A program made the position numbers and the translations under genes. The notes under the pieces were generated by a model that made no database searches, was not told the DNA's origin, and was given only the letters and a program-made list of their open reading frames with translations. A stretch of 42,787 nucleotides of DNA from Meiothermus cerbereus DSM 11376 (GTDB lineage: Bacteria; Deinococcota; Deinococci; Deinococcales; Thermaceae), in NCBI RefSeq assembly GCF_000620065.1, contig NZ_KK211061.1, positions 1 to 42,787 on the forward strand, in the 5' to 3' direction. Shown piece by piece: positions 18,219 through 26,588 of the stretch (its first letter is position 1; each line of letters starts with the position of its first letter).

Positions 18219-18250
18219 TCATGCTCCAGTCATGCTGCTCACGCTACCGT
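18219..18250 (+). promoter_or_regulatory. SARP-type operator and -10 box, upstream of the six-gene operon
   Basis: TCATGCT at 18219-18225 and 18230-18236 (11-bp period), 8 bp (GCTCACGC), then TACCGT (18245-18250). The ATG of the first gene follows seven bases after the -10 box, so here the SARP-type promoter seems to drive a leaderless transcript. Confidence 0.78.
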
Positions 18251-18257
18251 GGGGTGC

Positions 18258-20063
18258 ATGAAAAGAAAGCACCTATGCTCGAGGGCTTTGCTGCTGCTGT
18301 TTTTCCTGGCTTGTGCTAGCTTTTCCGAGGCTGCACGGGCCTATTTCGATAGCGTACCGGTGCTTGTCAATACCGTATGCCCAGTGACAGGCAACAGCGT
18401 CACTTCGTCGCAAAACACTGTAGGGTACGTTACCGACCCCAACGAGCCGTACCCAAAAACCGGCGACCTGGCCTATATTCGGGCAAGTTCCACCAACGTC
18501 AGTCCGTGTACCAACGATGCGGTTGGTTTCGACTTTTTCCTACCTTTGGGAGGGAGCTTCGAAGTAAGCGCCCAGAATCCTGTTTATTGCTACCTGATTA
18601 GACTTTCCGACAACTATGTGATTAATTTTTCGGGCAACCCAGCAGGGTTTCAAGGAGCCTGTTCCCAGTCGGCACTACCTGGCAATGCAGGCGGGGTCTC
18701 GTTTGGATTTGCCGTCATACCCAGTGGATGGCAACTACAAATACGTGTGCCGGTGCGTTTCAACCAACAGCTGTTGGGACTTGCTGGGCCCAACACCCAC
18801 CGCCTTAGGGCCGTGGCAGTCACCACCTATGGCAATGCTATTCCGGAGCAGCCGGTGACGGTCTTCTATCAGGCCAGCTTCCAGAACCTGCAAAGCAGTG
18901 GGGTTGGCGCAACCACTGCCACGCTGGGGGTCAACCTTTATAGCTACTTTAAGGACGGCCTGCTGTATGTGGACTATGGAACCACCAATTCCCTTGGCAA
19001 CTCGACCCCCCCAGCTACCGTGCCCAACAACGCCCTCAACTTTCCCAACGTCAGCACCAACCTGACCGGCCTCACCCCCAACACCACCTATTTCTGGCGC
19101 TATCGCTTCGTTACCGATGCCGGAACCTTTAATAGTCCAACCCAGACCTTCACCACCTCGAGTGCCCCCACCTTTGCCCTCACGGTCAATAAGAATGGTA
19201 CAGGTTCGGGAACCGTTACCAGCAGCCCTACGGGAATCAACTGTGGAGCAACCTGTTCGGCCAGCTTCGCCCAGGGAACCACCGTAACACTCACCGCGGC
19301 ACCCGCGTCGGGTTCGGTTTTTGCAGGGTGGAGTGGCGCCTGTACAGGTACAGGCACCTGCTCGGTCACGATGGACGCTGCCAAGACGGTCACGGCTACC
19401 TTTAACACCACACCGGCAGGAAGCCCGACCATTACCGCCGCCAAGCCCGCCAACGCCCCCACCGATGCCACCCGCAACAAGGGCCAGAGCAACGTCTCGA
19501 TGCTGGCCTTTACCCTCAACCCCTCGCAGGCCACCCAGCTCCAAAACATCACCCTGCAAGCCAGCGGCAGCGGTAACGACAGCCTCGACCTCACCGCGGT
19601 CAAGCTAATCCGCGATGCAAACGCCAACGGCCAGATTGACTCAGGCGAAACGCCCATCGCCACCGGCACCTTCAGTACCGACAACGGCACCCTTACGCTC
19701 ACCCTGTCTACCCCGCTTGCGCTCAGCCCCGGCAACAGCCAGTTCCTGGTGGTAGCCGATATCGCCAGCACGTTGGCGGCCCGTCCGGCGGTGCTGAAAG
19801 CCCAAAGCCTTCCGGCCTTGCCCGCACCCCTGCTGCTTACCTTGCTGCCCTTTGTGTTTCTGGGTGCGTGGCGCATGCGCTCCTTGCGGGCGGGCTTCCT
19901 GGCCCTGGCCCTGGCCCTGACGCTGGCCGCTTGTGGTGGCGGTGGTCAGACTACCCCGGTCAACAAAACCTACCAGATCAACCTGACCGCACTGAGCGCC
20001 CAGGGAAGCCCTACCGTAAGTGGTCTCCCCATTACCGGTGCGACCATCACGGTACAGAAATAG
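18258..20063 (+). CDS. Secreted FN3-like / InlB-repeat protein with two C-terminal hydrophobic segments
   Basis: The 601-residue protein starts with a signal peptide (RALLLLFFLACASFSEA). It contains an FN3-like segment (NLTGLTPNTTYFWRYRF, about residues 220-300), an InlB B-repeat-like domain (GSGTVTSSPTGINCGATCS...FAGWSGAC...KTVTATF) and a beta-rich domain (TLNPSQATQLQNITLQA). Near the C-terminus is a hydrophobic stretch (PLLLTLLPFVFLGAWRMR) directly followed by a second one that looks like a lipoprotein signal with lipobox LAAC (Cys559) and a Gly-rich tail. The ATG at 18258 was chosen over a GTG three codons upstream because the latter overlaps the -10 box. First gene of a run reaching 26447. 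Adhesion or surface display is plausible, not shown. Confidence 0.85.
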   Translation: MKRKHLCSRALLLLFFLACASFSEAARAYFDSVPVLVNTVCPVTGNSVTSSQNTVGYVTDPNEPYPKTGDLAYIRASSTNVSPCTNDAVGFDFFLPLGGSFEVSAQNPVYCYLIRLSDNYVINFSGNPAGFQGACSQSALPGNAGGVSFGFAVIPSGWQLQIRVPVRFNQQLLGLAGPNTHRLRAVAVTTYGNAIPEQPVTVFYQASFQNLQSSGVGATTATLGVNLYSYFKDGLLYVDYGTTNSLGNSTPPATVPNNALNFPNVSTNLTGLTPNTTYFWRYRFVTDAGTFNSPTQTFTTSSAPTFALTVNKNGTGSGTVTSSPTGINCGATCSASFAQGTTVTLTAAPASGSVFAGWSGACTGTGTCSVTMDAAKTVTATFNTTPAGSPTITAAKPANAPTDATRNKGQSNVSMLAFTLNPSQATQLQNITLQASGSGNDSLDLTAVKLIRDANANGQIDSGETPIATGTFSTDNGTLTLTLSTPLALSPGNSQFLVVADIASTLAARPAVLKAQSLPALPAPLLLTLLPFVFLGAWRMRSLRAGFLALALALTLAACGGGGQTTPVNKTYQINLTALSAQGSPTVSGLPITGATITVQK

Positions 20064-20155
20064 AAGCTCGGGGTGTCGGTGGAGCGCCTCCTCCTGCCGA
20101 CACCCACCCCGTTTACCCACATTGGGCCGCCCAAAACCACCATGGTGAGGAAGCT

Positions 20156-20338
20156 ATGACCCAAAAGCCCAGCCAGATTTACGTGGTTCGCATCTGGTTC
20201 GAGCCCAGCCCCGAGGGCGAGGTCTGGCGGGCCTCGGTGAGCCAGGGAGAAGAGCGTCACTACTTTGCCGATGTAAATAGCCTGACGACCTTTTTGAAGC
20301 AGGAGATTGAGGCAGAAGAGGAGGAAGCACCGGAGTAA
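20156..20338 (+). CDS. Small acidic protein of unknown function
   Basis: This 60-residue protein has no signal peptide. It starts MTQKPSQIYVVRIWFEPS, continues through EVWRASVSQGEERHYFADVNSL, and ends in an acidic tail (EAEEEEAPE). The fold suggested by the alternating pattern is a small beta-beta-alpha unit. I recall similar short hypothetical proteins but no function. The ATG is preceded by GTGAGGAAG, a fair ribosome site. It is the only apparently cytoplasmic product between the secreted proteins of this operon, 92 bases after the previous gene and 43 before the next. Confidence 0.72.
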   Translation: MTQKPSQIYVVRIWFEPSPEGEVWRASVSQGEERHYFADVNSLTTFLKQEIEAEEEEAPE

Positions 20339-20381
20339 GGGGGCATTCCGGGCTCCCTCCTCCGGGTCAAGGGAGGTAACG

Positions 20382-21491
20382 ATGAACAAAACCGTGATTG
20401 GACTACTGGCAGGGCTGTTTCTGACGGCGTGTGGAGGGGGTGCAAGCGAGGGCACTCCGCCTGGCGGCAACAACCCTCCGGGGGGCGGCAACCCGCCCAC
20501 CGGTAGCTTTCCTGCCGAACTGAGCGGGATCTGGCAGGACACCCTGGCCAGCGGGGGGGAGTTCACCAACCTCTACACCGGGGTGACCTTCAACATGACC
20601 CAGGGCTACTCGGCCCAGTTCAAGGTCAGGCCCAACGGCGAGTTCTACTTTGCCCACTACTCCCAGGGCGTATCGTCTACCTGCGCGCTGGTCAGCTTTT
20701 TCGACCAGATGGTGGGGCAGGCCGAGTTTACCGGAAGCCGCCTGGTGTTGCGGCCCCGCGAGCGGCGGCTGGACGTGCAAAACTGTGCCAACTCGGGCTC
20801 GTTGAACCTGCCCCTAAGCCCGGTGAGCTTCGATGCCGTGGTCTCGGAGTACGAAACCTTCCTGGACACCACTGCGCAGATGGAACTCTCGGGCGGCCCC
20901 TATCCCCTCAAGTTCAAGCTCCTAAACCCTACCCCACCGGCCAACCCGCCTCAGCCCCCACAGCCCCAAGACTTCCAGTTGGGCACCGAGACACCCTATC
21001 AAGAAATTATCGGGCTGTGGGGCCACCGTGATACCGAGTTCTACAACCCGCAGACCGGGGTCTACCGGTTTCCCGACTGCTGTGGGGAGAACCGCTTTCT
21101 GCGCTTCACGGCTGAAGGTTACGAGCTGGGCATGGCTTTCGTGCGGGTGAACCTCGAGGGGGTCTGCAAAAAAGACCTGATCTACTTCGAAAAGGGCAAT
21201 GCCCTGTTCAAGGTCACCAACCAGCGCGATCCGGACACCTACCAGGGCGACGTGCGCCTCGAGGCCACCCAGGCCAGGCTGATCGTGCGCATCCGTGAGT
21301 GTAGTTCGGAAGGTGGGGTGCAGGAGTACACCCTCAAGCCCCTCACCAGCTACCACCGCTGGAGCTATACCCTGCCGGCGGGCAGGGAGGACTTCATGCT
21401 GGGCTGCCATTACCCAGGCCACGCCTGGAGCCCCTACATTTGCTACACCAGCGGGCAGGGGCCCTGGTACAACCTCGAGCGCCGGCAATAG
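20382..21491 (+). CDS. Lipoprotein of unknown function
   Basis: The 369-residue protein has a lipoprotein signal (MNKTVIGLLAGLFLTAC, Cys17) and a Gly/Pro/Asn-rich tether (about residues 18-45). Two similar-looking halves follow: the first starts ELSGIWQDTLASGGEF with YTGVTFNMTQGYSAQFKV, the second starts EIIGLWGHRDTEFYNPQTG. Each contains a 'G-x-W' entry and a beta-rich pattern, so a duplicated beta-barrel (lipocalin-like) fold is possible. A Pro-rich linker (PTPPANPPQPPQPQ) separates them. The ATG follows GGGAGGTAAC. I know no family match. It is 13 bases upstream of the beta-propeller gene. Confidence 0.85.
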   Translation: MNKTVIGLLAGLFLTACGGGASEGTPPGGNNPPGGGNPPTGSFPAELSGIWQDTLASGGEFTNLYTGVTFNMTQGYSAQFKVRPNGEFYFAHYSQGVSSTCALVSFFDQMVGQAEFTGSRLVLRPRERRLDVQNCANSGSLNLPLSPVSFDAVVSEYETFLDTTAQMELSGGPYPLKFKLLNPTPPANPPQPPQPQDFQLGTETPYQEIIGLWGHRDTEFYNPQTGVYRFPDCCGENRFLRFTAEGYELGMAFVRVNLEGVCKKDLIYFEKGNALFKVTNQRDPDTYQGDVRLEATQARLIVRIRECSSEGGVQEYTLKPLTSYHRWSYTLPAGREDFMLGCHYPGHAWSPYICYTSGQGPWYNLERRQ

Positions 21492-21504
21492 ATAAGGGGC
21501 TGTT

Positions 21505-22611
21505 ATGCGAAAGGCATTGCTCCTTGGCTGGGTTTTACTGACAGCCTGTTCGGGGGTGCCGGCGGTCAGTCCCCACTATGTGCTGGTGAGCCAGGCCGGC
21601 TCGAGTACGGTGGCCGTGGTAGACCCTGTGCAGGGCAAAACCCTCCAGCACATCACTGTGGGGGGTTTGCCACACCGGATGGTCGTGAGCCCGGAGGGAG
21701 ACAGGGTATACGTGGTGCTGGTGGGCTCGCAGGCGGTGGCCGAGGTGGATGTGCTCACGCTATCGGTTCGCCGCACCTTCCTGACCGCCCCGGTGCCCGA
21801 GCGCCGCCCCGACGGTACGGTGATCCAGGCCCACCTCGAGCAGGATGCTTTCTCCCAGACCAGTTGCTTTGCCTGTCATAACCCCGGCGGGGCCAGGCCC
21901 TTCATCGTGGGTGAACGACCGGTGGGTATCGCCTTCTCGAGCGACTTTGCCAGGCTCTTCGTCTCCCACATCCGCCAGGGCCGCCTGAGCGAGATTGACC
22001 TGGACAGCGGGCAGGTGGTGCGGGCCGTCAACCTTCCGCCCTCGGGCAGCGCGAACGAAGCTGCCGATGTGGCGCGGGTGAACGCCCGGCTGGTGGTTGC
22101 GCTGCGCCCCCGCCAGCCCAGCACCGAGGCCAGCGCGGTGCGCTGGCTCGATGAGCACACCTGGCAAATCCTGGCCGAGGCCCCTACCGGCTCCGACCCG
22201 GCCTTTGTGTTGCCGCTGGGGGAGGGGGCTCTGGTCTCCAACTTCGAGTCCAACACCCTCAGCCTGCACGCGCCCGGCGCAAGCCCCAAAAGCTTCACCG
22301 TTACGCCGGGGCCGCTGGGGATGCTGGCCGTGGGCAAGGGGAAAATCCTATCGCTCAACTACTACTCCAACGCGGTCTCGCTGGTGGATCTGGACTCGGG
22401 TCAGGTGCAAAACTTCCGGCTCGAGCTCGCCAATAAAGTCTTTGTCAACCCCACCCACGCGGCCCTCTCGCCCGACGGCAGGCGGGTGTACATCGTGAGC
22501 AGCGGTACCGAGGGCCACCTGGTGGTCTTCGACCTGGAGCGCAAGCAAGTAACCCAGGCCATCCCGATAGATGGCCTCTCGTTCGATGCGGTGGTGGTTC
22601 GTCGGCAATAG
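21505..22611 (+). CDS. Beta-propeller (YVTN-type) lipoprotein with a CxxCH haem-binding motif
   Basis: The 368-residue protein has lipobox LTAC (Cys15) and repeated blade motifs typical of YVTN/cytochrome-d1-like beta-propellers (HYVLVSQAGSSTVAVVDP, RMVVSPEGDRVYVVLVGS, IAFSSDFARLFVSHIRQG, ALSPDGRRVYIVSSG). Between blades, residues 121-125 read CFACH, a c-type haem attachment motif, within SCFACHNPGGARPF. A covalently bound haem in a surface propeller would suggest electron transfer or redox sensing, but a single CxxCH can also bind metal or be structural. An axial ligand cannot be assigned. Tightly linked to its neighbours (13 and 8 bases). Confidence 0.85.
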   Translation: MRKALLLGWVLLTACSGVPAVSPHYVLVSQAGSSTVAVVDPVQGKTLQHITVGGLPHRMVVSPEGDRVYVVLVGSQAVAEVDVLTLSVRRTFLTAPVPERRPDGTVIQAHLEQDAFSQTSCFACHNPGGARPFIVGERPVGIAFSSDFARLFVSHIRQGRLSEIDLDSGQVVRAVNLPPSGSANEAADVARVNARLVVALRPRQPSTEASAVRWLDEHTWQILAEAPTGSDPAFVLPLGEGALVSNFESNTLSLHAPGASPKSFTVTPGPLGMLAVGKGKILSLNYYSNAVSLVDLDSGQVQNFRLELANKVFVNPTHAALSPDGRRVYIVSSGTEGHLVVFDLERKQVTQAIPIDGLSFDAVVVRRQ

Positions 22612-22619
22612 GAGGAATT

Positions 22620-24488
22620 ATGCGAAACAGACTATGGCTGGTGGCTCTGATCGGGCTCATTGGGGCCTGCAATGGCGGCGACAACAGTGGGGGTAATACG
22701 GCCCCCAGCGCCCCCAACACTGTGGTGGGGCTGGTAACGGATATTGGCTCGGGGGCGCGGCTTTCGGGCGTGACGGTGCGGGTGGTGGGCAGCAGCCGCA
22801 CCACCACCACCGATGTGCGGGGCGAGTTCGAGCTGCGCGGTTTACCAGCAGGTCTGGTCAAGCTCGATTTTGAGAAAGCGGGCTACGCCCCCGGCCACGG
22901 CATCGCCGAGTCGGCCGACAGCGCCCAGACCGTGCTGGTGGCCCTGAAGAAAGACGGAACCGAGCAAAGCTACAACCCCACCCAGGCCCGCACCCTCTTC
23001 CAGCGCACCGAGGCCGGGCCCTATGCGGTCATCTTCCAGCCCAACAGCCTCGAGACCACCGATACCAGCCTGCGGGTGGTGGTCACGCCGCTCGACCCCA
23101 CCAAGGAAGACGCAGCCCTGCCCGGCGATCTGGTGGCCGGAGGGGCCAGCCCCACGCCGCTGGCTCCGGTGACCTTTGCCGAGTTCAGCATCCTCGACTC
23201 ACAAAACCGTCGCATCAACCTCAAGCCGGGCTCGAGCGCCATCGTCGAGTTGCCCATTCCCCCGGAGCTGCGCAGCCAGTATAAGATTGGCGACAAGATC
23301 CACTGCTACGCCTACAACCCCCAGACCGGGCGCTGGGAGGACTTTGTGGAGGGTACGGTGGAGCGCTCGAGCGTAGACGGCACCACCCCGGTGCTCCGGG
23401 CCAGCATCCGCCACTTTTCCTGGTACGGCGGGGCCCCCACGGTACAGGAACAGGAGTGCGTGGACGTAACCGTGATTGGGCCGGGGAATAAGCCGCTGGA
23501 AGGAGCGGTAGTCACGGCGCGTCCGGGGCTTCGGGCGGTGACCAACCGGCTGGGGCAGGCCAGCATCACCATACAGAAGGGGGTGCCGGTTAACTTCGTG
23601 GCGACCAAGACCTACACCGATACCTTTGTGGACTCGAGGGGGAACCTGATCCCCAAGCCGGGCGCAAAGGTGATTGATATTGGCAAGGTCTACGAGGACG
23701 ACCTGATCGGCCTGGACGGCCAAAACTACAGCCGCAGGCCAGGGCCTTGCCCCGCCGAATCCAGCCAGTCGGTAAGGGCCGCAGCCACCAACCCGCTCCC
23801 CATCCCCGTGGCCCCGGCCCCCGAGGGCTTTTTCGAGGCTTCTGCTTTGTTGCTGCCCGGAGGGGCGGTCTTCGTACTGCTCGAGAAAGGTATCCCTAAC
23901 GCCGACGGCGACCTGGAGGACGCCGAACCAGCTTCCGGTGCCCAGATCACCCTCAGCGACAGTTTGGGCAACACCGTAACCCTTGGCGAGCTGGCGCCGG
24001 GCACCTATATTGCCAGCAACTTCAACATCGTAGCTGGCAGGCGCTATTCCCTGAGCATTGATGCCGACGGCAACGGCAGCATAGACGGCAGCGGCTCGGC
24101 CTTTGCGCTGGGCAATGTGAGCTGGAGCAACCTGGCCGATGGAGGCAGCTACAGCGCTGCCAGCCTGACGGCTACCTGGAACGACAGCGCTGCCAGCCAG
24201 CCTGGCTACAGTGCGCTGTATCAGGTGATCTTCCAGCGCCAGGGCGGTTCGGGGGTTTCCGACTCTGCCTTTTACCTCGGCTCCGAACTCAGCTTTGCGC
24301 CCCGCGCCCAGACCGACCCGCCCACGCCGCTTGCGCCGGGCACCTATACAGTCATGCTCAACGCTTTTAGCGGCGCCTTTGATGGTGGTAATCTGGACAT
24401 CACCGACAACATTACCGGCATCGGGATGCAGGGGAAGATCTTCAGCTTTCAGGCTATCAACCCGATCACCATCAACCTAACCCCCTAG
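22620..24488 (+). CDS. Lipoprotein with carboxypeptidase-regulatory-like domains
   Basis: The 622-residue protein has lipobox IGAC (Cys17). Residues about 35-105 form a carboxypeptidase-regulatory-like domain (VVGLVTDIGSGARLSGVTVRV, FELRGLPAGLVKLDFEKAGY). A ZU5/GAIN-like segment may follow (AVIFQPNSLETTDTSLRVVV). A second regulatory-like domain is seen at ECVDVTVIGPGNKPLEGAVV, and a C-terminal beta-rich region contains an EF-like DADGNGSIDG. Such proteins are usually surface-bound structural or binding proteins. The ribosome site AGGAGG is excellent, and the gene begins 8 bases after the propeller stop. The exact ligand is unknown. Confidence 0.85.
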   Translation: MRNRLWLVALIGLIGACNGGDNSGGNTAPSAPNTVVGLVTDIGSGARLSGVTVRVVGSSRTTTTDVRGEFELRGLPAGLVKLDFEKAGYAPGHGIAESADSAQTVLVALKKDGTEQSYNPTQARTLFQRTEAGPYAVIFQPNSLETTDTSLRVVVTPLDPTKEDAALPGDLVAGGASPTPLAPVTFAEFSILDSQNRRINLKPGSSAIVELPIPPELRSQYKIGDKIHCYAYNPQTGRWEDFVEGTVERSSVDGTTPVLRASIRHFSWYGGAPTVQEQECVDVTVIGPGNKPLEGAVVTARPGLRAVTNRLGQASITIQKGVPVNFVATKTYTDTFVDSRGNLIPKPGAKVIDIGKVYEDDLIGLDGQNYSRRPGPCPAESSQSVRAAATNPLPIPVAPAPEGFFEASALLLPGGAVFVLLEKGIPNADGDLEDAEPASGAQITLSDSLGNTVTLGELAPGTYIASNFNIVAGRRYSLSIDADGNGSIDGSGSAFALGNVSWSNLADGGSYSAASLTATWNDSAASQPGYSALYQVIFQRQGGSGVSDSAFYLGSELSFAPRAQTDPPTPLAPGTYTVMLNAFSGAFDGGNLDITDNITGIGMQGKIFSFQAINPITINLTP

Positions 24489-24509
24489 TCAAAACCGAGA
24501 GGAGGCTAG

Positions 24510-26447
24510 ATGAGAATTCCGGTTCTATTTTTCTGGCTGCTGGCTGCCCTGGCCCAGGCCCAGGCCCCGCGCATGGCTGCGCTGAGCGATTTGCAGATCA
24601 ACATTGGCGCACAGTGTCCCAAGCCCGATTCGCTGGGCACCAGTTTCTCGGCCCTGACCAACCCCGACCGCGATGTAGAGACCCGCGGCGGCCAGGCAGC
24701 TTTGGGACAAAACATAATGGCGGGGCTCGATGAGAGTATCAGGGAGTTGGAGGAGGAACTGCGCGACCTCGAGGCCGACGACCCCAGCCGCCCGATGCTG
24801 CAACAGCAGTTGCGGATGCTCCAGGCCCAGCGACAGCAGCTACAACGGGTGGCCCCGTCGAGCTCTGGAACCCAGCCTGTGCCCACCCAGGCTGCTGCCC
24901 TGGCCAATCTGAAACGCGCCCTGAACGCGGCCTCGGGGCCGGGCAGTGTGCGGCTGTTGGAAACCCAGCCGGAGTACCGCGAGGCGGGCAACGCCAGCCG
25001 CACCGCGGCGCTGGCGGCTGTGATGGGTAAACCGCAACTGGCCCTGGGGTTGTTGCTGCGGGCGCAGGCCTTGGAGCCACGCAACCCCGCGCATCTGGTG
25101 AACCTGGCGGGCCTCGCCAACTACTACGGCCTCTTTGCCGAGGCCCTGGCCCTTATCACCGCGGCCGAGCGCCTGAACCCGCCCGCTGCCCTGCGCCCGC
25201 TGCTGCTCAATAACAAAGGCCATGCCCTGATGCGCCTGCGGCGGCTGCCCGAGGCCGAGGCCGCCCTGCGCGCGGCGGCCCAGGCCGACCCCAACCTGCA
25301 GGAGGCCCGGGTCAACCTTGCCTACACGCTGGGTGCGCAGAACAAGTGCGCCGAGGCCGAGGTGTGGGCACGTCGAGCCTGGTGGCGGCACAGCCTGCCT
25401 GGGGCCGAAAACCTCGAAACCCGCCCTCTCGCAGAGGCTTTTTCCATCGTCCCCACCGTACCTGCTTTGCCCAGCCTGGACTTCGTTCCCCCCGGCCAGA
25501 CCAAGGGGGCACGGGAGGCGCTTGTAGCCCTGTTTCAAGAGATCACGAACCGCCGGCCCAAGCTGGAAGAATTTCAGGCCGCCCTGGCGGCACAGGGCCG
25601 TCGCCGGGTTGAGATCGCCTCGGAGCGGCGGGTGGGGGCCATCAAGGCCAAGTTCGTAACGTTCCTGGAGAATGCCCTGAACTCCGCAGCCAGCCTTAGC
25701 GACCAAAACAGTTACGCACCTGCGCAGGGCCGGGCCCTCAAGGCTGCCCAGGCCACCCTCGACCGCACTGTTTCCGAACTCGGCACCCGCTTTGGTGCCA
25801 ACCTCGGCTGTGCCAGCGCCACTGCCTGGCGCGAGGCAGCCCTGCCCGCCTTCCAGGCTGCCGACCGCGCCCTTCGCGCCCTCTACGCCGAGGCCTGGCG
25901 CGCCAGCGCCACCCTCGCCACCCGCTTCTCCGAGCCGACCTACCGCGCTGTTGCCCTGTTGCGGCTGCGAATCCTCTACTACCAGGCTGCCGAGCAGGTT
26001 TACATGAACGGTGTACGCTACGTGACGAACCTCGAGCTTGTTCAAGGCCTCGAGGACTGCGTCGGGGGAAGCGCGAACGTCATCGGCAGCCTCGCCACCC
26101 CGCAGTTGCCCGCTGCCTGCACGCCCGCCGCCACGCCCGCGACGCCCCCCAAGGGCTGGCGTCTGGCGCTTTCCTGCGACCGCACCGATTTCAATTTTGC
26201 CAACCCACCGTGGATGGATCGTTACCAAATCCTGCGCGATAGCCTCTCGCCGGTGGTCTTCTCGCAGCTCGACGCCCGCCTGACCGTCTTTGTTCCTGGC
26301 GGTTTCGTGCGCCTCGATGCGGAGGGGGCGCTTATGGATGCCGGCCTCCTGGTTCCAAGTGGAAACCGCCACTGGAGCTTTGTGTGGAACGCGAGTAGTG
26401 GGAGCGTGGGGTTTGCCAGCAGCGAACCACAGTTTGGGGTGAAGTAG
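24510..26447 (+). CDS. Exported TPR-repeat protein
   Basis: The 645-residue protein has a cleavable signal peptide (RIPVLFFWLLAALAQAQA) with no lipobox Cys. A coiled coil follows (residues about 68-112, IRELEEELRDLEADDPSRP and LQQQLRMLQAQRQQLQ), then TPR-like repeats (GKPQLALGLLLRAQALEPRN, GLFAEALALITAAERLNPP, RRLPEAEAALRAAAQADPN). The C-terminal half has no repeat I recognise and includes several Cys. It is the last gene of the operon, and its stop codon lies three bases before a mobile repeat. The TPR part suggests a scaffold for the other envelope proteins of the cluster; this is inference. Confidence 0.85.
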   Translation: MRIPVLFFWLLAALAQAQAPRMAALSDLQINIGAQCPKPDSLGTSFSALTNPDRDVETRGGQAALGQNIMAGLDESIRELEEELRDLEADDPSRPMLQQQLRMLQAQRQQLQRVAPSSSGTQPVPTQAAALANLKRALNAASGPGSVRLLETQPEYREAGNASRTAALAAVMGKPQLALGLLLRAQALEPRNPAHLVNLAGLANYYGLFAEALALITAAERLNPPAALRPLLLNNKGHALMRLRRLPEAEAALRAAAQADPNLQEARVNLAYTLGAQNKCAEAEVWARRAWWRHSLPGAENLETRPLAEAFSIVPTVPALPSLDFVPPGQTKGAREALVALFQEITNRRPKLEEFQAALAAQGRRRVEIASERRVGAIKAKFVTFLENALNSAASLSDQNSYAPAQGRALKAAQATLDRTVSELGTRFGANLGCASATAWREAALPAFQAADRALRALYAEAWRASATLATRFSEPTYRAVALLRLRILYYQAAEQVYMNGVRYVTNLELVQGLEDCVGGSANVIGSLATPQLPAACTPAATPATPPKGWRLALSCDRTDFNFANPPWMDRYQILRDSLSPVVFSQLDARLTVFVPGGFVRLDAEGALMDAGLLVPSGNRHWSFVWNASSGSVGFASSEPQFGVK

Positions 26448-26450
26448 TGA

Positions 26451-26576
26451 TACCGGATTCAAAAAGATAGTCATCAAACGAAAAACCTTATGAGGTTATC
26501 TTTTTGAATCCTAGAGCACTCCCGTTGGTCGGGTTAGTTCGCCACCGTTCGGTGACGAACTAACCGAATCTGGTAT
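26451..26576 (-). repeat. Two-hairpin MITE-like element, short form, copy 2
   Basis: Same terminal repeats and hairpins as the 8953 copy, read here in reverse, with the short core (GACCAACGGGAGTG on the minus strand). It is 126 bases and starts three bases after the stop codon of the exported TPR gene, between two convergent genes, where its hairpins could end transcription from both sides. Confidence 0.9.
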
Positions 26577-26588
26577 GATTCCGTTTCA

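Noticed and set aside
24351-24362. AGTCATGCT inside the carboxypeptidase-regulatory-like lipoprotein gene as a fourth SARP site
   Set aside because: A single heptamer within coding sequence, without a second repeat at 11 bp or a -10 box at the right distance.
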